DNA from: Hymenobacter citatus | GTDB lineage: Bacteria > Bacteroidota > Bacteroidia > Cytophagales > Hymenobacteraceae | NCBI RefSeq assembly: GCF_014333615.1 | Contig: NZ_JACSCY010000015.1 | Span: forward strand, 1-64,000 | Direction: 5' to 3' | DNA length: 64,000 bases | Part shown: piece by piece, positions 36,011-45,243 of the stretch | How positions within the stretch are numbered: position 1 is the stretch's first letter | How the letters are laid out: each line of letters starts with the position of its first letter | Notes under the pieces: generated by a model | What the model was told of the DNA's origin: nothing | Seen by the model: only the letters and a program-made list of their open reading frames with translations | Database searches by the model: none | Program-made: the position numbers and the translations under genes

Positions 36011-37093
36011 ATGCTAGAACTTCCCGCCCTCGGCTGGCAATCCATCGTCATCTTCGTGGTCTTCGCGCTATCGTTGCTGATTGCCACGTATTGCACTTAC
36101 GCCGAGCGCGTAATTGCGGCCTTTCTGCAAGACCGGGTAGGCCCGGACCGCGCCGGTCCTTACGGCTTGCTCCAGCCGTTGGCTGATGCCGTGAAGATGT
36201 TCACGAAGGAAGAATTCTTCCCGCAAAACGCCAATACGGCGCTGTTCATCTTTGGCCCGTGCCTGGCCATGATCACGGCCCTAATGTCGTCGGCAGTTAT
36301 TCCGTTCGGCAACGTATTGTCATTTGGCTCCAACTACTTCTTTTTGCAAGGCATTGAGGTGAACATCGGGATGCTGTGGGTGTTTGGCGTGGTTTCGCTG
36401 GGCGTATACGGCATCATGATTGGCGGCTGGGCGTCCAACAACAAGTTCTCACTACTCGGTGCTATCCGGGCGGCTTCGCAAAACATCAGCTACGAGCTGG
36501 CTATGGGCATGTCGCTGATTGCGGTGCTGATGATTTCGGGCACGCTGTCGTTGCGCGATATCACCTTACAACAGTCGGTGGCGGGCGAGTGGCATTTCTG
36601 GAATATTGTGAAGCAGCCCTTGGGCTTTATCATCTTCCTGGTGTGTGCTTTCGCTGAAACCAACCGCACGCCCTTCGACTTGCCCGAGTGCGAAACCGAG
36701 CTGGTGGGTGGTTATCACACCGAGTATTCGTCGATGAAGCTGGGCCTCTACCTATTCTCGGAGTATGTGAACATCTTCGTGGCTTCGGCTGTGATGAGCG
36801 TGCTGTACTTCGGCGGCTTCAACTTCCCCTTTCAGTATGAATTGCGCGACTGGTTGGTAAGCAACCAGGATTGGACGCTGGCCGGCGCCCAGAACCTGAT
36901 TACCATCCTGGGTACCGTGCTACTGTTCGGGAAGATTTTCGGTTTCATCTTCTTCTTTATGTGGGTGCGCTGGACCTTACCCCGTTTCCGCTACGACCAG
37001 CTGATGCGCCTGGGCTGGACCATTCTCATCCCCCTGTCCATCTTCAACATCCTGCTCACCGGTGGTCTGATTACCTTCGGTATCATTCAGTAG
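36011..37093 (+). CDS. nuoH: NADH-quinone oxidoreductase subunit H
   Basis: 360 residues, eight or nine membrane helices. QDRVGPDRAGPYGLLQPLADAVK and CAFAETNRTPFDLPECETELVGGYHTEY are the classic quinone-site loops. Membrane-arm subunit next to B and D. 17 bases to nuoI. Confidence 0.96.
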   Translation: MLELPALGWQSIVIFVVFALSLLIATYCTYAERVIAAFLQDRVGPDRAGPYGLLQPLADAVKMFTKEEFFPQNANTALFIFGPCLAMITALMSSAVIPFGNVLSFGSNYFFLQGIEVNIGMLWVFGVVSLGVYGIMIGGWASNNKFSLLGAIRAASQNISYELAMGMSLIAVLMISGTLSLRDITLQQSVAGEWHFWNIVKQPLGFIIFLVCAFAETNRTPFDLPECETELVGGYHTEYSSMKLGLYLFSEYVNIFVASAVMSVLYFGGFNFPFQYELRDWLVSNQDWTLAGAQNLITILGTVLLFGKIFGFIFFFMWVRWTLPRFRYDQLMRLGWTILIPLSIFNILLTGGLITFGIIQ

Positions 37094-37110
37094 GCTTTTG
37101 ATCTGACCTT

Positions 37111-37689
37111 ATGCAATCCCTTAGCAATAGAGCCAAGCAAGTTGAAAAAAAGCCGATGACGCTGGCCGAGCGGGCCTACCTGCCGGCTATCTTTCAAGGC
37201 TTAAGTATTACGATGCGGCACTTCTTCATGAAGAAGCCGACCATACGCTACCCCGAAGAGCAACGGCCCTTTTCGCCGGTATTCCGCGGCCTGCACGTGC
37301 TGAAGCGCGACGAGCAGGGTAGGGAGCGGTGTACTGCTTGCGGCCTCTGTGCCGTAGCCTGCCCCGCCGAGGCCATTACCATGGTGGCTGGCGAACGAAA
37401 AAAAGGCGAGGAAGGGCTGTACCGCGAAGAAAAGTACGCCATCAGCTACGAAATCAACATGCTCCGCTGCATCTTTTGCGGCCTCTGTGAAGAAGCCTGC
37501 CCGAAAGCTGCCGTATACCTGCAAGCCGACAAAATGGCGCCGCCGCGCTTCGAGCGCGACGAGTTCATTTACGGCAAAAACCGTTTGGTAGAGCCGGTTT
37601 CGCCGGACAACCGCTCGAAGCGCGGCATCCAGCTCACAGAGGAACAAGCCCAGCAGCTACGCGCCAAGATGGACGCCCAACTGGCGTAA
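37111..37689 (+). CDS. nuoI: NADH-quinone oxidoreductase subunit I
   Basis: 192 residues with two [4Fe-4S] motifs, CTACGLCAVACPAEAI and CIFCGLCEEACPKAAV. Links the chain of clusters to N2. The N-terminal 25 residues are basic. Confidence 0.95.
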   Translation: MQSLSNRAKQVEKKPMTLAERAYLPAIFQGLSITMRHFFMKKPTIRYPEEQRPFSPVFRGLHVLKRDEQGRERCTACGLCAVACPAEAITMVAGERKKGEEGLYREEKYAISYEINMLRCIFCGLCEEACPKAAVYLQADKMAPPRFERDEFIYGKNRLVEPVSPDNRSKRGIQLTEEQAQQLRAKMDAQLA

Positions 37690-37744
37690 TCTCCTTCTTC
37701 ATAACGACTAATACACCCTACCCTTCCTTGCAAAAGGAGGGGCA

Positions 37745-37773
37745 TTGGTTTCCCGCTTTTAGTCATAGCTTTG
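37745..37773 (+). promoter_or_regulatory. possible internal promoter before nuoJ
   Basis: TTG at 37745-37747 and TAGCTTTG at 37766-37773, 18 bases apart. The box ends four bases before the nuoJ ATG, so any transcript would be nearly leaderless. The preceding gap contains an AAAAGGAGGGG stretch resembling the end of the repeat at 51762-51915. Confidence 0.35.
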
Positions 37774-37777
37774 CCCT

Positions 37778-38287
37778 ATGTCCCCACTTTTCCTTTTTCT
37801 GTCGTTTTTGGCGCTGCTGAGCGCGCTGGGCGTGGTCATCGCCAAGAATCCCGTGCACAGCGTGCTATTCCTGATTCTGACATTTTTCGCTTTGTCGGGG
37901 CACTACCTGATTCTGAACGCGCAATTCCTGGCGGCTGTGAACATCATTGTGTATGCAGGCGCTATCATGGTACTGTTCCTGTTCGTGATTATGTTCCTGA
38001 ACCTGAACGCCGAAACGGAGCCTAAAAAACCGATGCTGGCCCAGATAGCTGCCGTTATTGCAGGTGGTTCGCTATTGCTGGTATTAGTAGCTGCTCTCCG
38101 CAACGTGGAGCCAGTAGGCTACGATGCCGCTACCTTTGATTCGCAAATTGGTATGGTAGACCGTCTCGGTTTGGTGCTCTACGATCAGTACTTGCTACCT
38201 TTTGAACTGGCTTCCATCCTTTTCCTAGCTGCCATGGTAGGCGCTGTAATGCTGGGCAAGCGCGAAACCGGCGAACGAAATTTCTAG
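37778..38287 (+). CDS. nuoJ: NADH-quinone oxidoreductase subunit J
   Basis: 169 residues, five membrane helices. It carries NPVHSVLFLILTFFALSGHYL and VYAGAIMVLFLFVIMFLNL, the family signature. Last gene before the locus is broken by a terminator and two reverse genes; nuoK follows 1.3 kb downstream. Confidence 0.94.
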   Translation: MSPLFLFLSFLALLSALGVVIAKNPVHSVLFLILTFFALSGHYLILNAQFLAAVNIIVYAGAIMVLFLFVIMFLNLNAETEPKKPMLAQIAAVIAGGSLLLVLVAALRNVEPVGYDAATFDSQIGMVDRLGLVLYDQYLLPFELASILFLAAMVGAVMLGKRETGERNF

Positions 38288-38301
38288 AAATTCCTTTTTC
38301 T

Positions 38302-38351
38302 ATAAAAGCGAAAGCGGCAATTGAGGTTTCAGTTGCCGCTTTCACTTTTAT
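38302..38351. terminator. bidirectional terminator after nuoJ
   Basis: 19-base arms 38302-38320 and 38333-38351 with one G-T wobble, core AAAGCGGCAA, T-run on both sides. The TAA of the converging small membrane gene lies within it. It ends the nuoA-J transcript. Confidence 0.85.
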
Positions 38352-38725
38352 ACCTCCTTCTGCGTAGCTAATGGCTCTTCGCCAAATTTCCGGCGCATCC
38401 AGGCTGGACTACAGGCGCCGTGCATTTTCTGGCGAAACTTCTCCTGTTCCTCCGGCGTCATGGTAGCCATGCGACCGGCAATTTTCTGCTTCCAGGCGTT
38501 ACGGCGGCGGGCCCAGCCAGCCCCGCCCCTACCCCAACCACCGAACAGGATACGCGAAAGCAACAGCAGCCCCAAGCCTTGCCAGAAACTGATAACCGGA
38601 CCATTGAAGATTTCTGGTATGAGCTTATTCCACAAGACCATGAAAAACTGACCAACCACTGCAATAAATACAACGGCGAAAATGGCGAATTTGAGGCCGC
38701 GTAGCAGCCAAGAAGAACGGTTCAT
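38348..38725 (-). CDS. small membrane protein downstream of an ECF sigma factor
   Basis: 125 residues, two membrane helices (about 10-31 and 42-62), then a basic, Gly- and Trp-rich cytoplasmic tail with RMATMTPEEQEKFRQKM and a final CSPAWMRRKF. No known domain recognised. It follows the sigma factor by 55 bases on the same strand, and could be its regulator or a target; the sequence alone does not say. The pair interrupts the nuo genes. Confidence 0.7.
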   Translation of the reverse strand: MNRSSWLLRGLKFAIFAVVFIAVVGQFFMVLWNKLIPEIFNGPVISFWQGLGLLLLSRILFGGWGRGGAGWARRRNAWKQKIAGRMATMTPEEQEKFRQKMHGACSPAWMRRKFGEEPLATQKEV

Positions 38726-38780
38726 TGTTGAGTAATAAGGGTATGTGCTAGCGCAGTATTTTGCTGTTGAAAACCAAACG

Positions 38781-39383
38781 CTAATCCGTAAAGAGCTCGG
38801 TATACAGTTTTTGCAGGCGCTTGCGCAGGTGCTGCACGGCGTAGTGCTTGCGCGAAATCAGGGTTTTGAGCGGTACGCCGGTTTCCTCTTCCATTTCGCG
38901 GAAGCTTTTCTCTTCCAGTTCGTGCCAAATAAACACCTGGCGCTGAGCGGGCGGTAGCTCCTCCAGCGCGGCGGCCAGGGCTTCCATCAGCGTTTCGCGG
39001 AGCAAGCGGTTTTCGGGTGCGTCGTTGGGAGCCGGCAGGATGTCGGCGAGCAGCAGCGAATCGTCTTCATCCGTGCCCGTTGCGTGCAGTTCGTCTTCTA
39101 GCGAAGCAGTCTTCTTTCGGCGATACAGGTCGGTGATGCGGTTACGCGCCACCCGAAATAGCCACGCTGCTGCTTGTTCTACCGGCTTCAAAAGCCGGTA
39201 GCTTTCCACCAGTTCAGCAAAAACGTCTTGCAATACGTCTTCAGCCTCGGCCTCATTGGGAATACGACGGCGGATGAAGGCCAGCAGCCGGGTGCGCTGT
39301 TCACGCACGGCTTGCTGAATCTGCCGGTCCTGGTGGCCTGCATCCATGTAGGCATTATCGAGCATGAGGGGTAGCGTTTCCAT
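38781..39383 (-). CDS. ECF RNA polymerase sigma factor
   Basis: 200 residues from ATG 39383; an earlier Met at 39431 in frame is possible. Region 2: FIRRRIPNEAEAEDVLQDVFAELVESYRLLKP and AAAWLFRVARNRITDLYRR. Region 4: LEELPPAQRQVFIWHELEEKSFREMEEETGVPLKTLISR. The subtype differs from the SusCD sigma factor. No classical anti-sigma gene is beside it; the small membrane protein behind it is the only candidate partner. Confidence 0.93.
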   Translation of the reverse strand: METLPLMLDNAYMDAGHQDRQIQQAVREQRTRLLAFIRRRIPNEAEAEDVLQDVFAELVESYRLLKPVEQAAAWLFRVARNRITDLYRRKKTASLEDELHATGTDEDDSLLLADILPAPNDAPENRLLRETLMEALAAALEELPPAQRQVFIWHELEEKSFREMEEETGVPLKTLISRKHYAVQHLRKRLQKLYTELFTD

Positions 39384-39580
39384 TCTGCTAACACAGACGG
39401 ATGAAGGCCGAAAATACTTGAACAAACCCACACATTTTCTTCGGGATGAGCACGTCTCAACCTTATTGGCACAGTGGCAATTATTCTCCTTTCTCTTACT
39501 AGTGCTCGTTACGGTCAGCCACTAATAGGTTAGACTGGTTCCAAATCACGTTTTACAGTGGGGCTTTTCTATTTTTCCGA

Positions 39581-39588
39581 TACCTTTG
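39581..39588 (+). promoter_or_regulatory. possible promoter box for nuoK-N
   Basis: TACCTTTG matches the -7 consensus, 40 bases before nuoK. I see no clear TTTG at the right distance upstream. A promoter is required here, because reverse genes and a terminator cut nuoK-N off from nuoA-J. Confidence 0.4.
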
Positions 39589-39628
39589 CCACCTATACTG
39601 TACCGCCCCCGTCGGCAAACCCCACCGC

Positions 39629-39961
39629 ATGGACCAGACCATTCCGGAAGTAATCCGCACCGTACCGCTCCAGTACTACGTGTTTTTCGCCACGGCCCTG
39701 TTTGCCATCGGCGTGACGGGCGTGTTGATCCGGCGCAATGCCATCATCATTTTCATGTGCGTAGAGTTGATGCTGAACGCCGTGAACATTCTGCTAACAG
39801 CCTTTTCCGCCTACCGTGCCGATGCCAACGGGCAGGTATTCGTGTTTTTCATCATGGCCGTAGCCGCCGCCGAAGTATCGGTCGGACTGGGCATTATCGT
39901 GATGATCTACCGCAATTTCCAGACTACCGACGTCAATCTGCTCAGCCGACTAAAGTTTTAA
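39629..39961 (+). CDS. nuoK: NADH-quinone oxidoreductase subunit K
   Basis: 110 residues, three helices, with the conserved membrane Glu residues in CVELMLNAVN and AAAEVSVGLGIIVMIYR. Proton-pumping part of complex I. First gene after the interruption. Confidence 0.95.
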   Translation: MDQTIPEVIRTVPLQYYVFFATALFAIGVTGVLIRRNAIIIFMCVELMLNAVNILLTAFSAYRADANGQVFVFFIMAVAAAEVSVGLGIIVMIYRNFQTTDVNLLSRLKF

Positions 39962-39964
39962 AGT

Positions 39965-40083
39965 AGGGACTTGGGGTCTTAGGGTCTTGGGGACTTGGTT
40001 TTTTCGTTCTATTCTTTCGCTGATTTTTGAACGCTAAATTCCAACAAATCCAAGACCCTAAGACCCAAAGACCCCAAGACCCT
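39965..40083. repeat. inverted repeat (AGGGTCTTGGGG family) between nuoK and nuoL
   Basis: 34-base arms 39965-39998 and 40050-40083, about 30 of 34 positions complementary. They consist of AAGACCC/GGGTCTT units. The element fills the nuoK-nuoL gap up to six bases before the nuoL ATG. Confidence 0.85.
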
Positions 40084-40088
40084 AACAC

Positions 40089-42041
40089 ATGCAAGAAACT
40101 GTACTACCCCTTCACGGAGCCCCGCACGCCACGCTGCTGTACGTGCTGATTCCGCTGCTGCCGTTTCTGGGTTTTCTGATCAATGGCCTGATGAACCGGC
40201 GCTTGTCGGGCACGGCGGCCGGGGCGCTGGGCAGCCTCATGGTGCTAGGCTCCTTCCTGATTTCCTGCTACCTGTTTGCCACGTTTGAGTACCAATACAC
40301 GGTGCCGCTGTTCGACTGGATTTCGGTGGGCTCCCTGCAAATTCCGTTTTCCTACCAGGTCGATCAGCTGAGCCTGATTATGCTGCTGCTGGTGACGGGG
40401 ATAGGCTTCCTGATTCACGTGTACAGCATCGGCTACATGCACCACGACGAGAACGTGGGCAAGTTTTTCGCCTTCCTGAACCTGTTCGTGTTCAGCATGC
40501 TAGTGCTGGTGTTGGGTTCCAACTTCGTCATTCTATTCGTGGGCTGGGAAGGCGTGGGGCTATGCTCCTACCTGCTTATCGGGTTTTGGAACAAGGAAAC
40601 CGCTAACAACAACGCCGCCAAGAAAGCCTTTATCATCAACCGGGTAGGCGACCTGGGTTTCCTGCTCGGCATCTTCCTGATTTACCTGACTTTCAACTCG
40701 GTACAATACGCCGAGGTATTTCAGAAAGCCAGCCTGGGTCAGTTTGGCCCCTACTCGGTGGCGGTAGTTACGGCCATTACCCTGCTGCTGTTTGTGGGCG
40801 CGGCCGGCAAGTCGGCTCAGATTCCGCTCTACACCTGGCTGCCCGACGCTATGGCCGGCCCTACCCCCGTATCGGCCCTCATTCACGCCGCTACCATGGT
40901 AACGGCAGGTATCTACATGGTGCTGCGCGCCAACGTGCTATTCACGCTGGCCCCCGAAACGTTGGAGGTTATAGCAGTTATTGGTGCGGCTACGGCGCTG
41001 TTTGCGGCTACCATTGGTTTGGCGCAAAATGACATCAAGAAGGTACTGGCTTACTCTACGGTGTCGCAGCTGGGCTATATGTTCCTGGCGCTGGGCGTGA
41101 TGGGATATTCTACCTCGCTGTTCCACGTACTCACGCACGCGTTCTTCAAGGCGCTGCTATTCCTGGGTGCCGGCTCCGTGATTCACGCCATGAGCAACGA
41201 GCAGGACATTCGTCGCATGGGCGGCCTGCGCAAGGCCCTACCCGTTACATTTGCTACATTCCTCATCGGCTGCCTGGCTATTTCGGGCATTCCGCCTTTC
41301 TCGGGTTTCTTCTCGAAGGATGAGATTTTGAGCCACGTGTATGAGCACAGCAAAGTGCTGTATGCCGTTGGTCTGTTTACGGCCTTCCTGACGGCCTTCT
41401 ACATGTTCCGTCTATTGTTCCTCACGTTCTTCGGCGAGTTCCGCGGTACGGAGGAGCAGAAGCACCACCTACATGAGTCGCCGGCCAGCATGACGCTGCC
41501 GCTGATTGTATTGGCTATTCTAGCAGCTATAGGCGGCTTTATGGGGGCACCCATGCTGCTCGGTGGCAAGCACTACCTTGCCGACTACCTCGCGCCCATC
41601 TTCACCTATTCGCAGCGCCTCAACCCGGCCGCTTTCGGTCAGGAGCCCGACCACAACACGGAGCTGATGCTGATTGGCCTCTCGGTGGCGGCAGCCGTGC
41701 TGGGCATTGTACTGGCCTATGTGCAGTACGTGAGCCGTGGCGCCCGCCCCGCCGAGGACGACGCCCAGCGCTCGGCCCCGGAAAACCTGGTCTACCACAA
41801 ATACTACATCGACGAGCTGTACAACGCCCTGTTCGTGCGGCCCATCATGTGGCTCTCGCGTGGCCTCTACCGCTTCGTAGAGCAGAGCATCATCGACCCC
41901 ATCGTGAACGGTTTCGGCCGCGTTACCCTCGGCGGCAGCCAGCTGCTGCGCTACGTGCAAACCGGCTCGGTGGAAACCTACCTGATTCTAATGGTAGTCG
42001 GGATTGTGCTGGTATTGGTGCTGAATTTCGTGCGCTTCTAA
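40089..42041 (+). CDS. nuoL: NADH-quinone oxidoreductase subunit L
   Basis: 650 residues, around sixteen membrane helices with a long C-terminal lateral helix. Antiporter-type core motifs VGWEGVGLCSYLLIGFW, KSAQIPLYTWLPDAMAGPTP and SALIHAATMVTAGIYM. Outermost proton pump of complex I. Confidence 0.97.
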   Translation: MQETVLPLHGAPHATLLYVLIPLLPFLGFLINGLMNRRLSGTAAGALGSLMVLGSFLISCYLFATFEYQYTVPLFDWISVGSLQIPFSYQVDQLSLIMLLLVTGIGFLIHVYSIGYMHHDENVGKFFAFLNLFVFSMLVLVLGSNFVILFVGWEGVGLCSYLLIGFWNKETANNNAAKKAFIINRVGDLGFLLGIFLIYLTFNSVQYAEVFQKASLGQFGPYSVAVVTAITLLLFVGAAGKSAQIPLYTWLPDAMAGPTPVSALIHAATMVTAGIYMVLRANVLFTLAPETLEVIAVIGAATALFAATIGLAQNDIKKVLAYSTVSQLGYMFLALGVMGYSTSLFHVLTHAFFKALLFLGAGSVIHAMSNEQDIRRMGGLRKALPVTFATFLIGCLAISGIPPFSGFFSKDEILSHVYEHSKVLYAVGLFTAFLTAFYMFRLLFLTFFGEFRGTEEQKHHLHESPASMTLPLIVLAILAAIGGFMGAPMLLGGKHYLADYLAPIFTYSQRLNPAAFGQEPDHNTELMLIGLSVAAAVLGIVLAYVQYVSRGARPAEDDAQRSAPENLVYHKYYIDELYNALFVRPIMWLSRGLYRFVEQSIIDPIVNGFGRVTLGGSQLLRYVQTGSVETYLILMVVGIVLVLVLNFVRF

Positions 42042-42150
42042 AACGCTCATTTCCACTTCATTCCTACGCAGCTTTTCGCCTCATATAGTAGTAAACTGCT
42101 GACTTATCGCTCCTTGTTTCAGAGCGCCTTAAGAACAACCTGATTAGCTA

Positions 42151-43617
42151 ATGCTCACCGTCTTTCTCCTACTCTGGCCCGTGGCGGCTGCTTTACTGCT
42201 GCACTTCTTTAAAGGGGGCGCGGCCCGCGTGGTAGCCTTGGGCGCGGCGCTAGTTGAACTGGCGGTAGCCGCGTTTGCCGCCGTTGTGTCGCGTGGCAAC
42301 GTCAGCGGGCAGTTCGATGTCAACTACCAGTGGGTAGCCTCGGCCGGCATCAATTTCCACGTGGGCATGGATGGCTTGAGCGTGCTGCTGGTGCTGCTCA
42401 CGACATTTCTGGTGCCCGTGATTCTGCTGGCTGCCTTCCGCCGCGAGTACGAAAACCCCTCGTCGCTGTACGCGCTGGTGCTATTTATGCAAACCGGGCT
42501 GGTAGGCGTGTTCGTGTCGTTGGACGCTTTCTTGTTCTACTTCTTCTGGGAGGTGGCGCTTATTCCGATTTACTTCATTGCCGGCGTGTGGGGCGGCGAA
42601 CGGCGCGTACAGGTCACGTTCAAGTTTTTCCTCTACACCATCATCGGCTCGCTGTTTATGTTGGCGGGCTTCGTGTACCTCTACTTCCAAACCGGCCCGG
42701 CCGCGTCGGGACTGGCGCAGCACACCTCGGAGCTATCGGCTTTTTACAATCTGAACCTAAGCAGCAGCGAGCAGTCGTGGCTGTTTTGGCTGATTTTTGC
42801 GGCCTTCGCCGTGAAGATGCCCATCTTCCCCTTCCATACCTGGCAGCCTGATACCTACACTGAGTCGCCCACGGTGGCTACCATGCTGCTCTCGGGTATC
42901 ATGCTGAAAATGGGCGTGTACGGCGTGATGCGCTGGCTTCTACCCGTTGTACCTTACGGTGTAAGTCAGTGGCAGCCGCTGGTGCTAATCTTGTCCGTTA
43001 TCGGCATTGTGTACGGCGCTATCATCGCTATTCGTCAGCAGGATATCAAGCGCCTGATTGCCTACTCTTCGTTTTCGCACGTAGGGCTGATGGCAGCGGG
43101 CATATTTTCGCTCACCCAAACCGGTATGCAAGGGGCCGTCATTCAGATGCTGGCCCACGGCGTGAACGTAGTAGGCCTGTTCTTCGCTGCTGATGTGATT
43201 GAGCGCCGCACCGGCACCCGCAATATTGCTGACCTCGGCGGCCTTACACGCCGCACGCCCTTACTCACTGTCACGTTCCTAGTGGTGTTACTAGGCTCAG
43301 CAGCACTACCCCTCACCAGCGGTTTCGTGGGCGAGTTCCTGCTGCTGGCAGGCGTATATGAGTACAACGCCTGGATGGGCGCAGTAGCGGGCCTCACGGT
43401 CATCTTTGCTGCGGTGTACTTGCTGCGCATGTTCCAGCGCGTAATGCTGGGGCCGGATTCAAGCTTCACTTCCACCATTACTGACCTGAGCGGCGCCGAA
43501 CTGGCCGTGATGGTACCGCTGGTGGTACTGGTTTTCTGGATTGGCCTGTTCCCCAATACCTTTCTGCATATCTCGGAGCCAGCGGTGATGCAGCTGCTGA
43601 ATATCGTGAAACGATAG
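42151..43617 (+). CDS. nuoM: NADH-quinone oxidoreductase subunit M
   Basis: 488 residues, antiporter-like. FFFWEVALIPIYFIAGVWGG and KMPIFPFHTWQPDTYTESPT, and AYSSFSHVGLMAAGIF. The gap from nuoL (109 bases) shows no strong hairpin. Confidence 0.97.
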   Translation: MLTVFLLLWPVAAALLLHFFKGGAARVVALGAALVELAVAAFAAVVSRGNVSGQFDVNYQWVASAGINFHVGMDGLSVLLVLLTTFLVPVILLAAFRREYENPSSLYALVLFMQTGLVGVFVSLDAFLFYFFWEVALIPIYFIAGVWGGERRVQVTFKFFLYTIIGSLFMLAGFVYLYFQTGPAASGLAQHTSELSAFYNLNLSSSEQSWLFWLIFAAFAVKMPIFPFHTWQPDTYTESPTVATMLLSGIMLKMGVYGVMRWLLPVVPYGVSQWQPLVLILSVIGIVYGAIIAIRQQDIKRLIAYSSFSHVGLMAAGIFSLTQTGMQGAVIQMLAHGVNVVGLFFAADVIERRTGTRNIADLGGLTRRTPLLTVTFLVVLLGSAALPLTSGFVGEFLLLAGVYEYNAWMGAVAGLTVIFAAVYLLRMFQRVMLGPDSSFTSTITDLSGAELAVMVPLVVLVFWIGLFPNTFLHISEPAVMQLLNIVKR

Positions 43618-43626
43618 GTACTTTTT

Positions 43627-43707
43627 GGCTGCTGGCCACTCGCTGTTAGCTGGTAGCTAACCGTGCAACGACAAAAGCTAGCAGCCAACAGCTAATAGCT
43701 AATAGCT
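43627..43707. repeat. inverted repeat (AGCTGTTAGC family) between nuoM and nuoN
   Basis: 31-base arms 43627-43657 and 43677-43707, imperfect. It shares GCTAGCAGCCAA and the GCTAATAGCT units with 30787-30871. It fills the nuoM-nuoN gap to within nine bases of the nuoN ATG. Confidence 0.85.
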
Positions 43708-43716
43708 TCTCATCCC

Positions 43717-45108
43717 ATGACTTCTCTCATTATACTTTCCGTTTTCGGCATCATTAACCTGTTCCTAGGCTTTCTGCGCTCCAACAAGCTGCTGATGCCC
43801 CTGGCGATGCTGGTGCTGGTCATTGTATTTGGGGCCAATGCCTACGACTGGAGCCTGGGTACGCAAAGCTTCTTCAGCGAAATGCTGGTGGTGGACCGCT
43901 ACACAGTAGCCTTCACGGGCATTGTGGTCCTGACCACGCTGTTGCTTCTACCCTTCTCCGAGAAATACGTGCGCGAGGGCGAAGCCAATCTGGCTGAGTA
44001 CTATTCGTTGCTGCTGTTTGCCCTGGTAGGCGCCATCATGATGGTGGCTTACAACAATATGCTGATGCTATTTATTGGCATCGAAATTCTGAGCATCTCC
44101 ATGTATGTAGTAGCTGGCGCCGACAAACGCAATGCTCGTTCCAACGAAGCGGCCCTCAAGTACTTCCTGATGGGTGCTTTCGCTACGGGCATTCTGCTGT
44201 TTGGGGTGGCGCTGGTGTATGGCGCTACGGGCACGTTCTACCTTTCTCAACTAGGCGCTGCTATTGCCAATCCGGCCAACGCCGAATTCACGCCGATGCT
44301 CTACATCGGTATTTTGCTGATTATCATCGGTATTAGCTTCAAGGTAGGCGCGGCCCCTTTCCACTTCTGGACGCCCGATGTGTACGAGGGTAGCCCTACC
44401 TTCTTCACGGCCTATATGAGCACGGTGGTGAAAACAGCTGGTTTCGCAGCATTTTTCAAACTACTGCTTGTTGGTTTCGGTGGGGCACAGTCGTTCTGGA
44501 TGCCTACCGTACTGGCTATTACTATCCTAACGCTACTAATTGGCAACCTGGGCGCTGTGGCCCAAACCAGCGTGAAGCGCATGCTGGCCTACTCTAGCAT
44601 TTCGCACGCTGGCTACCTGTTCATTGCCCTGGTAGCGTTCGACCAAAACCTGTCGGCCAACGGCATTTTCTTCTATTCGCTGGCTTATTCAGTGGCTACG
44701 GTATCAGCCTTCGCGGTGCTGAAGCTGGTAGCCGACCAGCGCCAGCGCGAGGACTATGACGGGCTGGGTGGCCTGTACCGCACGAATCCGCTGCTGGCTG
44801 GGTGCCTTACCATTTCGATGCTTTCATTGGCGGGCATTCCGCTCACGGGAGGCTTTTTTGGGAAGTTCTTCGTGTTCTCGGCAGCTGTTAGCCAAGGCTA
44901 TATTGGGCTCGTGGTGTTTGCGCTGGTGATGTCGATGGTTAGCATCTATTACTATTTGCGCCCCGTTATTGCGGCCTACCTGCGGCCGCTGCCGGTGAAT
45001 GCGCAGCCGGTATATGTCAGCAGCTTTCAGTCGGTGATGCTGGTGGTGCTGGCGATACTCACGGTGGTGCTGGGTGTGCTGCCCGGTTTGGTAAGCGGGC
45101 TGCTATAG
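43717..45108 (+). CDS. nuoN: NADH-quinone oxidoreductase subunit N
   Basis: 463 residues, antiporter-like with IGIEILSISMYVVAG and GAAPFHFWTPDVYEGSPTFFTAYMS. Last complex I gene. The largest perfect hairpin of the nuo region follows 15 bases after it. Confidence 0.97.
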   Translation: MTSLIILSVFGIINLFLGFLRSNKLLMPLAMLVLVIVFGANAYDWSLGTQSFFSEMLVVDRYTVAFTGIVVLTTLLLLPFSEKYVREGEANLAEYYSLLLFALVGAIMMVAYNNMLMLFIGIEILSISMYVVAGADKRNARSNEAALKYFLMGAFATGILLFGVALVYGATGTFYLSQLGAAIANPANAEFTPMLYIGILLIIIGISFKVGAAPFHFWTPDVYEGSPTFFTAYMSTVVKTAGFAAFFKLLLVGFGGAQSFWMPTVLAITILTLLIGNLGAVAQTSVKRMLAYSSISHAGYLFIALVAFDQNLSANGIFFYSLAYSVATVSAFAVLKLVADQRQREDYDGLGGLYRTNPLLAGCLTISMLSLAGIPLTGGFFGKFFVFSAAVSQGYIGLVVFALVMSMVSIYYYLRPVIAAYLRPLPVNAQPVYVSSFQSVMLVVLAILTVVLGVLPGLVSGLL

Positions 45109-45123
45109 ACATGTTTTAAGCAT

Positions 45124-45237
45124 AAAAAGCGTGTCATCCTGACGAAGGAAGCACCTTATCACGGGAGAACGAGTCGTTGGTACGATGGTGTTTCTTCCGT
45201 GATAAGGTGCTTCCTTCGTCAGGATGACACGCTTTTT
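45124..45237. repeat. perfect 41-bp inverted repeat (GTCATCCTGA family)
   Basis: Arms 45124-45164 and 45197-45237 are exact complements, starting AAAAAGCGTGTCATCCTGAC; the loop is 32 bases (GAGAACGAGTCG...). Because the ends carry A- and T-runs it can also act as a terminator for the converging nuoN and exonuclease genes. Confidence 0.93.
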
Positions 45238-45243
45238 TCCTAC

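Noticed and set aside
30787..43707. Treating the nuo inter-gene palindromes as ordinary rho-independent terminators
   Set aside because: They lack T-runs and lie before required downstream genes of the same complex; only the element after nuoN has the ends of a terminator.
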